The notes beneath the pieces are model-generated. The model was not told where the DNA came from. It searched no databases and saw nothing but the letters and a program-made list of their open reading frames with translations. From Paratinospora sagittata (taxonomy: Eukaryota; Streptophyta; Magnoliopsida; Ranunculales; Menispermaceae): a stretch of 64,000 nt of DNA. The DNA lies in assembly GCA_035771175.1 (NCBI GenBank), contig CM069603.1:14484286-14548285 (forward strand), in the 5' to 3' direction. Below, in pieces: positions 55,749 through 64,000 of this stretch. The position numbers and the translations under genes are program-made. Numbering within the stretch: position 1 is the stretch's first letter; each line of letters opens with the position of its first letter.

Positions 55749-58700
55749 ATGGGTAATTCCAGCTCTAGAATTGATAAAAATGAAGCTTTGCATCTTTGTA
55801 AGGAACGTAAGAGATTCATCAAGCAAGCTGTTGATTCGAGGTACAATCTAACTGCAGCTCATTTATCTTATGTTCAATCTCTAAGAAGCATTGGTAGCGC
55901 TCTTCGTCGTTTCGCGGAGGCTGAAATCGTGATCGAATCCCCATTATCGGCGTCTGCTGTAACTGAGCTTGAAAAAACCCCTTCTCATTCTACATACCCT
56001 TCTCCGTCGCCGTCTCGTGACGACGCTGAACAAGCATTGGATTCGCCGCTTCATAACGAAATTTCCCGTTCTCCCAATGCTATTAACTACATGAGATCCG
56101 GTGGAAGCACCGCGGTCACTGTTACGCTTGATCCTTCATTGAATAGGTTCTTTGAAGATGATTCTTTAACCTTCCCTCCACCTCCACCTCCTCCAGAAAT
56201 GGGGCCTTCCTGGGATTTCTTTGACCCTACTAGTGCATCTGAAAATTCATGTGTCACAGGAGAAAATTATATGAACAACAATTCAGGAACTGAACCGAAA
56301 AGGGTTACTGAAATTTCTGGGAATTTAGGTGTTCGAAGCAAAACCAGGAATAGATTGGTGAGTTCAATCAGTGGTGGTGATAATGTTTTGGAAGGATTTG
56401 AAGAGGGGGGAGAAGAAAGACCAAGGAATAATGATTCAGAAAAAGCTTTGGTTGTAAATGCAGCAGCAGCAGCTTTGGAGCAACACAGTTCAAAGCAGGA
56501 GAAGCAGGCTGGGCAAGGGCAAGAGCAAGAGCAAGGTAGAAACTTGGGCTCAGAAAGAGAAGACCCTTCTGAATTCATCACTCATAGGGCTAAAGATTTT
56601 CTTTCAAGTATTAGGGATATTGAACACCGGTTTTTCAGAGCCTCTGAATCAGGCAAGGAGGTTTCGAGAATGCTAGAAGCAAATAAAATTCAGCTTAGTT
56701 GTTCCAAGAATGAAGGTAGTTCATATGGTTTATGTGAGAATTTGGGTTTACAAATTTGACTTGTTCATATGGCTTTGTTTGTTTGCCTGGGATTTTGTTT
56801 GGTTAACACAGATTACGTGGGACTTGTTTGTACTTACAGGGAGATCGCCAGCCTCGCTATTTGTGGCAGCTCTTCATCTGGCTTGTTGCAGAGGAGAAAT
56901 TGATCTTTCCAATGGTAGGTTTTCAATTAGAATGAACAGAAGAGATCTTTGTTACCTTTAAATTTTATCATCCCTGGATAGTGTCGGGAGTTTAATAAGT
57001 GAATTGAAGATTTCTGTGGATTAGATAAACTATGCCTTAATGTTATATATCATGTATATTCTAAACCTATGAATTAAATATTCCTATATGACCAATTTGT
57101 GGGATTCTTGGGATGATGGGTCATGATGTGAAAATTAGTTTCTCCCATAGCTAACTGAAACATTCAGAGCAATATCAATCAAGACGTTGTATTTCAAAAC
57201 AGTTGATCATGTTGTAATAAAAATTAATTTTGGAAAGTGTCATCATTCCGAAGCTTCCGAGAGTTTCTTCTCTTGGCCATCACTATCAGCTTTTTCTAAC
57301 TGATGGTTTTGGTTGAATCGTCTGGTTTTTCACATAGAAAGGGTCACAGCATCATATTATTGTGAATTAGTCGGTTAAATGGTTTGGTTTGAAATATAAG
57401 GTCACAAATGGTAATATTGTAAATAAATGTTGTTGTTGTGGTTTTTTTTTTTTTTTTGGCATATAAGTAATGCAATTCCACTTTATTTATGAGGTTATTA
57501 TGTCTGGAAATATTTGTGCAGAACCTCCACAACAGATGACAAAGGTTATCACATGGAACCGGTCAATATCTTCACAATCCTCGTCGTCAAAAAATCTTCT
57601 TGCTTCAGCATTAAAAGGTGATGTTGATGATAGTGGAAGTGAGTTTTTTGAAGAGTATAGCATGATCACTGGAAGCCACTCGTCCACCTTGGACAGAATT
57701 TTTGCATGGGAGAGGAAACTCTATGATGAAGTGAAGGTATTATGTGCAAACAATAATATGTAAATGTCTTTAGATCTGTGTTAGCCAAATTGGGATGCTG
57801 TTTAAGAGAGTTTTCATTTTTTCTTAAAAAAAATTGAACCATTGTAGATAGTAATTTATTTTCCAGTTTTCCATTAGTTTGTCCTATTTTGGATTTTGTT
57901 TTTTTTTTTTTCTATCAGCATCATGCATCAAATTATTCATGGGATATTGTATTGGTATGTGATATGAGATTTTTGGCCATGATGCATTCGTGTAATATCT
58001 TTTGGTTTGGTGCCTCATCGTTTACAATTTTGAGCTTGAGTTGTTTAGATTTTGATTCTAAAGATTGATGCAAGGATCGAAAATTCGATTTTGACTTGAC
58101 TTCGGTCACTTGAAAATTGGAATTAATTTCGATAAGTTTAATTCGACATGGAGAGTACTTTTGTAAAAATTTGCTAAATTAGAGAGATTTTAAGAATTTT
58201 TGCATACATGCTTAAATATCTAGATTTATTATAGTATAAGCTAAAAACTAATATAAATAAACACTTTTGATACATAAAAATACCAATGAATGACCTAACA
58301 AAATCAATCTTGTTAAGTGGGTTGATGAATTTGAAATGATGGCTTTTGGTCTTAATTTTTTTTTTTTTGATATTTAATTTTGTGGTGGCTTGCTTCTTGA
58401 GCATATATTTTGCTAGTTTGAATTCTACCATGCTTAATTTATTAGTTTATTATTTAAATGTATTGTTTTTTAATTTTGTTTTATAAGAGTTAACTAAAAG
58501 AAGACGGCTTTGAGAACTCTTTTAATTTATTTTTAGCTTTTATTAATATTTCAATTTTCTTTATTTATTTATTTATTTTTTTTTTATTTTATTTTTTTGC
58601 TTCTTTTCTTCTCTTTTAGCAGGTAAAGCATATCTCATAAACTACATAATTTGTTAGCGTGCAAAATTATTTTTTAAATTTTATATTGTTATATTGGTTG

Positions 58701-60401
58701 ATGATGTTGAAAATAATACATAATTATTGGTAGTTTTTATTTTCTATTGATTAAATATTATTTTTTTACTTCTTTGTTGAACTTCATCAAATTTTGTTGA
58801 ATTTTATTGATTTTTTCTTTTTTGAATTGAAAAATAGAAATTTAATTGAATTTTTCAAATTTTATTGAATTATTTTGACGAATTTTTGCATTTTTTATTT
58901 TACATCCACTTCGCACTTTGGTGGTTAAATAAAGGAAAAAAATTCGTGGAATTTTGCCGAATTTCGAGGAATTTTTGAACCATGGATTGATGAGGACTAA
59001 TTCATTGACTTGTTATGTTCATCAATTTCTGGTAATTCATTTTGGTTTCTTCTGCTCAAATGATCTGGCCTGATGATGCATACAAAGAAATAAAAAGAAA
59101 CAGACCAAAAATTCTCTCATACCATAAGAACTGCTCTCTTCACATATTATTCCCTGAATATCTTTCAATATGTGCAAAAGGTTTTAGGTTGATCCAAGCT
59201 TTTGATTCACTTGTATTATGTGGCTTCTTATCATAGGACATAACCTATTTTTTTTTAAAGAAAGGACATTCCATTTTTTGTTAGTCTTGTCAAACTGCGT
59301 TTGTTTGCATCTACTCTCTTAAAGGGTTAATTCCTAGCTTGATTCAAGCTTTCACAACACGAGTTGCTCTACTCATTTATTTTCCTTCTAATAATAGGCT
59401 AGTGAATCCATCAAGAAAGAGTACGATCAGCGATGCAACCAGCTCAGGCACCAATTTGCAAGAGATGCAAGTCCCCATGTGATTGACAAAACTCGAGCTC
59501 TTATCAAAGATCTTCACTCACAGATAAGAGTGGCCCTTCATTCTGTTGATTCAATAGCAAAGAGAATAGAGAAACTGAGAGATGAAGAGTTGCAACCACA
59601 GCTTGTAGAGCTTGTACAAGGGTAAAACTTTATTATACTCTCTCTTCTTTATTAGACATCATGTTTTCTTTGCTTCCGAATGAATCGGATTGATGAATAA
59701 TAATAAGACCCTTAACAATTTTCAGATTCACCCGGATGTGGAAGGACATGCTCGAGTGCCATCACGCACAGTACATAACCATCTCATTAGCCTACCACGC
59801 GAAGAGCTCAACAACGGGGCCAGCGCACCAAGTTTCACACCGGCAAGCTGGTTTGCAACTCGAGAACGAGATCGAAAGCTTTGGTTTGAGCTTTGCCAAT
59901 TGGGTTGATGCCCACAAATCTTACATCGAAGCACTCAATGGGTGGCTCCAAACTTGCATTATACTGCCACAAGAGCGCTCTAGCAGAAGACGGTCTTTCT
60001 CTCCTCGTAGAGCTCTGGCTCCACCTATCTTTGTCCTGTGCCGTGATTGGGCAGCTAGAAACAAAGAGCTTCCATCAGGTGAAGTAATAGATGCCATCAA
60101 AGGCTTCGGGACTGATGTACGTAGAACAGTGACAAAGCAGGTGGAGGAGCAACTGAAAACACAAGGAAGGGGAGGAGGCATGGAGGATGCAAACACTAAT
60201 GGAGAAACTGATGAAAGCAGAGAGGATGAGAAGAGTGATAAATCTTGTAATGTGAGTAGCAGCATTCATACAAGTTTGGCTAAAGTACTTGACAGGCTGA
60301 CCAAGTTTGCGGAGGCTTCCCGGAAATTGTATGAAGAAATCCGGCAGAGTACCGAAGCTGCCCATGCTGCTTATACAAATTGCAGGGCAACCAGATTTTA
60401 G
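55749..60401 (+). CDS. DUF630/DUF632 protein (APSR1/NRG2-like), 718 residues, five exons
   Basis: Exons: 55749-56715, 56840-56914, 57522-57736, 59398-59621 and 59726-60401. All introns are GT-AG, and the total of 2157 nt is exactly 719 codons including the stop. The start is MGNSSSRIDKNEALHLC, with Gly2 suitable for N-myristoylation, leading the DUF630 region (residues 1-60). A Pro-rich linker (PPPPPPPEMG) and low-complexity middle follow. DUF632 spans about 275-615: DFLSSIRDIEHRFFRASES, ITWNRSISSQSSSSKNLL, SSTLDRIFAWERKLYDEVK, MWKDMLECHHAQYI and SFANWVDAHKSYIEALNGW. Relatives in Arabidopsis and rice act in nitrate and phosphate responses and leaf shape, near membranes or in the nucleus; the role here is inferred from family only. 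Intron 3 (1661 bp) is AT-rich with nothing recognised. Confidence 0.93.
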
Positions 60402-61266
60402 ACAGGCAAGGCCTTGTCCCTGTAGTTCAACTAAAATTGTCTAACCTTTACTTACCCTGCACAGGAGGAGGGATTCGAAGAGTGGAATTATTTTGTGTAA
60501 AATTGAAGGTAATGGGAAGGCCCTTGTTTTTTCTTTATTGGCAGTAGAACACTGTGAAAACACACTTTTGACACTATGTCCCAAATATTGTTGGATTCGC
60601 CTCGAATCATGCATTGGTTGTGTTAGTCGAGGCTATCCAACAGTACTTGGAGGCATATTTTCAAAAGTTATGTTAAGTTCTTTTTTTTTAATTTCGGGGG
60701 AGGGCTGGGGCCGCTGGGGAAAGAACAAGAAAAACAATAATGTATTGTCATCAGTTCGGAAATATCATATAGCAAAGGAATGATTTATGTTTAGTAAGTA
60801 GCAGTAAATGAACTCTGATTGTGATAAGCCTCTTGAAATAAATAGAAATTATTAATTTTGTAGTCAGCTCCAAATTGAATGAATTTTTTAAGCGTATTCT
60901 CAAGTCATGTTATTTTAGTATTTTTCCTTATTTATAGACGGTGTAGGTGGTGACAAATTCTCAAAAATGCTCTCAGAAAAATATTGTGCTTAAATTTTGG
61001 GCTAGGAGTAAAATAAGATGAAACAAGAAAAGAAAAAACAAGCCCACCCCCACCCCCCTCAAGTCTTAATATAATTTAAGATTTTCTCCTCTTTTGAGTT
61101 TATTAAAATGTACTAATATCATCTCATTTCAATAATGTGAATATTTGATGAGAAATTGAATGCAACACATGCCCATCTTATGCTTCCTTACAAATTTGTG
61201 AGCCTAATATCTATTAAAAACATGGTTTGGTTTCAAAACTCTTAATTGGACATGGAAGCGGCTAAT
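60402..61266 (+). other. 3' flank with possible poly(A) signal
   Basis: Downstream of the stop codon, AATAAA at 60837-60842 is a candidate polyadenylation signal, giving a 3' UTR of about 450 nt. The remaining DNA is AT-rich; the frame at 60493-60783 has no recognisable content. Nothing else is seen. Confidence 0.4.
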
Positions 61267-61530
61267 TAGGGGTGGCAATTCGACTTAAGGCCTATGAGCC
61301 TAATCTAGCCCGTTATAAATAGTTCGATCCAAATTTTGGCTCGACTATTACATTGGTTGCCCGACTTGGTCCTAAAACTTATTGGACGGGTTTGAGATCA
61401 AATAGTTAGATCCGGCCTCACCGCTTAACCCGATCTAAAAGCCTGAAGATTAATCTCGATTATACATACATATCATATTTTGTATATATTTTAGATTTAC
61501 TGTAAAATATATGTATGCATGTGTAAATTG

Positions 61531-61588
<58 letters not shown>

Positions 61589-61737
61589 TTATTTATTTAT
61601 ATATATAATACATATAAAATATATATGTGCACGTAATTAAGAGTATAAAAAAAGAAATATAATTAAAATTGTGTTATATAATTAAAGTATATATAGTGTA
61701 TATAAATATAATACGTACCACATACATTGTGTCAAAA

Positions 61738-61815
<78 letters not shown>

Positions 61816-62832
61816 ATGATAAAAAAACATAATCAAATGTATTATTACATTTAAGAGTGTATAAAGTGTGTATAATATATAATTAATTAAATCAATAGTG
61901 TTATTTAATTAAGGGTTTATATTTGTATTATATATACATTATTAAGAGTATGTTCAATTAGGTATATAATACGAATAATTCATATACCTAGTTTGTTTCT
62001 TAATAAAACAAATAATCCACATACCTACTATATTTCTTAATAAGAGTATATATAGTATATAATTATAGTATAAAATGTTAAAAATAAACATAATTAAGAT
62101 TCTAGAGTATTATATAATTAGAGAATATATTTTACATACATATACACACGCACAAACTTATATATATAATTAAGAGTTTACAAAATGAAAGAAAAAAAAC
62201 ATAATTAAGAGTATTTAAAGTGTGTGTAATAAGGAAAACACAATAGTTAAAAGTGTTATATACTTATATATAATTAAGTGTTTATATTTTTATTGTATAT
62301 ACATAATTAAGAATATGTTTAATTAAGTATATAATACGAAAAAAGAGTACATATAATTAATTAAAAATACATGTATGCATTTTAACTTTGGTAAGTATAC
62401 TCTCTAAATTTTTTTTACCAAATATACTTTATTAAGTATACTCTCTAAAAGTATGTAGTAGGGCTAAATATAAATATATAATGAATTTAACTAAATTATA
62501 ATAAAGGTTGAGCTAATTATGAAATGAGGAAAGATATTAGCCAACTACATACACAAACTCATTTATTTAGAATAATATTTTTAATTTGCATGTTTTATTT
62601 AATTATTTAACTAAAATTTATATTTTATTGTAACTAATCTAACCTTAAAATATGTATTTGGTAACATTAGTAGTGCAAAAGTCCAGTCCAAAAACCCGAC
62701 CCAAAGGCCTGGTCCATATACTTTTAAGGTTGGGTTTAGACTAAGGCTTTTTAATGTTGACCCGGCTCGGCCAGACCCAGTTATTCCTAGGTCTGGTGGG
62801 ACTGGGTCAAATGGCCCGAACTACCACCCCTA
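61267..62832 (+). mobile_element. Non-autonomous hAT-like element with microsatellite interior
   Basis: Ends TAGGGGTGGCAATTCG and CGAACTACCACCCCTA are inverted repeats (14/16). Flanks CGGCTAAT (61259-61266) and GGCCTAAT (62833-62840) match 6/8. The interior is very AT-rich: (AT)n at 61532-61585, and (AT)n followed by (GT)n at 61743-61812. No transposase is present. The end type is similar to the element at 37095, but the interior differs. Confidence 0.65.
61743..61812 (+). repeat. Compound (AT)n(GT)n microsatellite
   Basis: About 14 AT units are followed directly by about 21 GT units, inside the hAT-like element. Confidence 0.95.
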
Positions 62833-63323
62833 GGCCTAATGCCTAATATCTAATAGTCTTAGCTACCACTGAACAAGATAGTGAGGTGGTTAGAGATCGT
62901 ACTCATGATCCATAAAAACATGAGTTTAAGATGCAACCTTTACCAGGAAAAAACTTTTTGCACCGCAGACTACGTATAGGGGCACTTACACACCCAATGG
63001 GGGGACACCACTCTCTCCCCTTATTGAGGCTTGCTCATGAGAATTAGTCGGTGCATGTAAATTGGCCTTGCATACCACAAGGTACCAGAAAAAGAAGAAG
63101 TGGTAATGTTAGCATGATGAGTAGTTGAATTAGGAATGGGTGGCAAAGGTCCTAACATCCTTAATTCTCATGTATATAATTATTTATTTTTCTTTCCATT
63201 TAAACAACCTCTTGACATCTAGTTCAAAAAAAAAAACCTCTTGAAATGCCTTTTTGTTGGGGGGCAACACATGTTCCAGCCAAGTTAGCTTGTAATTTGT
63301 GAGATGGTAAAATATGTGCAGAA
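62833..63323 (+). other. Intergenic, possible tRNA-derived SINE at about 62876-63106
   Basis: GTGAGGTGGTTAGAGAT followed about 40 bp later by GAGTTTAAGATGC resembles A and B boxes of a tRNA-derived SINE, and an A/G-rich end lies at 63093-63106. No target duplication was found, so this is tentative. The rest shows nothing recognisable. Confidence 0.35.
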
Positions 63324-64000
63324 TGTAACACCCCTACTATTAATTTAGGGCAAATGATTGAATATGACTCAAATTTCCTTAAGGAATGTGGATTTTGGAT
63401 TCCAAAAGACTTTAAAATGCAGTGTTGTAAACCTTAGAAAATCAATTTTTAATGTCAAATACCATGCATAAGGTACCAAAGACCTAAACCGACGTAAAAA
63501 TTGGCAAAAACCCAAAAAAAAAAAGGCGAGGAACGCATCCTGCCCAAGATGACCATCAGTGAAGGAATGGGTTCCCACGCAGGAATGCATTCCTGTAGTG
63601 TGGGAACACGTTCTTTCAAGTCAGAGCATGGGTTTTTGGTTGGTTTGGGCACTGAAAACGCGTGGCTTGACTTGAGGAACGCGTTTCAAGTTTTTTGGCT
63701 TATAAATATGCTCAATTTTTCACACTTCGAACCTTTCCAACTTTTGGCAAAACGAGAGAACATTTGGAAAGTGAGTTGGGGAGAGTTTGGATCAAGAGGG
63801 AACACTAAGGAAGGATTGAGGCTCCCAAGCATCAATATAAGCAGATTCAGGGTATAAATCCTACCTTTTCTTGGTTGAATTCATATTGATTAGATTTCTT
63901 GTTTCTCAAGTAATGGCATTCAAGATGTATGTATGATTCAAGTATGAGATTCTTAGATAATAAATGGTGGTTTTGAATGTATTTATCATAATTATGAACA
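63324..64000 (+). repeat. Start of a gypsy LTR, cut by the window end
   Basis: Begins TGTAACACCCCTAC, a chromovirus-type LTR start. The U3 contains GGAACGCGTTCC-like sites at 63528, 63563, 63581, 63602 and 63675, then TATAAATA at 63701-63708. The open frame 63501-63857 is LTR sequence. The other end is outside the window. Confidence 0.7.
63525..63708 (+). promoter_or_regulatory. GGAACGCGTTCC-like array and TATA box
   Basis: Sites: GAGGAACGCATCC, AAGGAATGGGTTCC, CAGGAATGCATTCCTG (perfect 16-bp palindrome), GGGAACACGTTC and GAGGAACGCGTTTC. TATAAATA follows the last by about 15 bp. It is the third LTR family in this window with this motif, after E5 and E6. Confidence 0.55.

Noticed and set aside
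56710..56961. Continuation of the first open frame of the host gene to 56759, or the overlapping frame at 56710-56961
   Set aside because: The conserved protein continues only after splicing at 56715/56840; the total of 719 codons in frame supports the spliced model.

Overview
The window is plant nuclear DNA, most likely from a eudicot with a large, repeat-rich genome. The evidence is one spliced plant-specific DUF630/DUF632 gene (five exons, GT-AG introns), Ty3/gypsy and Ty1/copia LTR retrotransposons with plant-type primer sites, hAT-like elements and a SINE. I cannot name the species. All coding sequence outside the one gene belongs to transposons and is broken.

Layout: 1-5220 is E1, a decayed non-chromovirus gypsy element (Tat/Athila type: protease motif DLGAS, no chromodomain). 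It has a partial LTR, a truncated gag carrying an inverted solo LTR, and protease; RT to integrase is deleted. 5221-8466 plus 35095-36164 is E2, a second element of this type with gag end, PR, RT, RNase H and integrase. Its integrase is split by E3 (8467-35094), a copia-type element with 1.9-kb LTRs, a gag and a long extra ORF but no pol. The 3' LTR of E3 holds solo LTR E4 (16188-33328, minus). E4 holds solo LTR E5 (17508-21815), itself split by solo LTR E6 (18781-20794), and also gypsy element E7 (22297-33182, minus), which contains a plus-strand chromovirus fragment (E8) and a foldback. After E2, solo LTR E10 (36555-52055) contains a hAT-like element (37095-48754), which contains chromovirus E9 (37195-48048, minus), and also solo LTR E12 (48772-51562). 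Nearly every layer has a readable target-site duplication, so the order of insertion can be reconstructed.

52056-55748 is AT-rich intergenic DNA with a SINE, a MITE and an unusual duplicated 5' leader. 55749-60401 is the only intact gene, a 718-residue DUF630/DUF632 protein of the APSR1/NRG2 family. 60402-64000 holds a hAT-like non-autonomous element, a possible SINE and the start of another gypsy LTR.

The most unusual signals are structural. (1) E7 and E9 carry three stem-loops each between a 5' accessory ORF and gag, with the same 8-nt apex and almost identical spacing (118 and 123-124 nt). (2) The leader part of three copia LTRs is an array of small hairpins whose stems differ but stay complementary. 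(3) Several unrelated LTR families have arrays of GC-rich palindromes, usually just upstream of TATAAATA. (4) Three elements from two superfamilies carry an accessory ORF with the same signature, in different positions.
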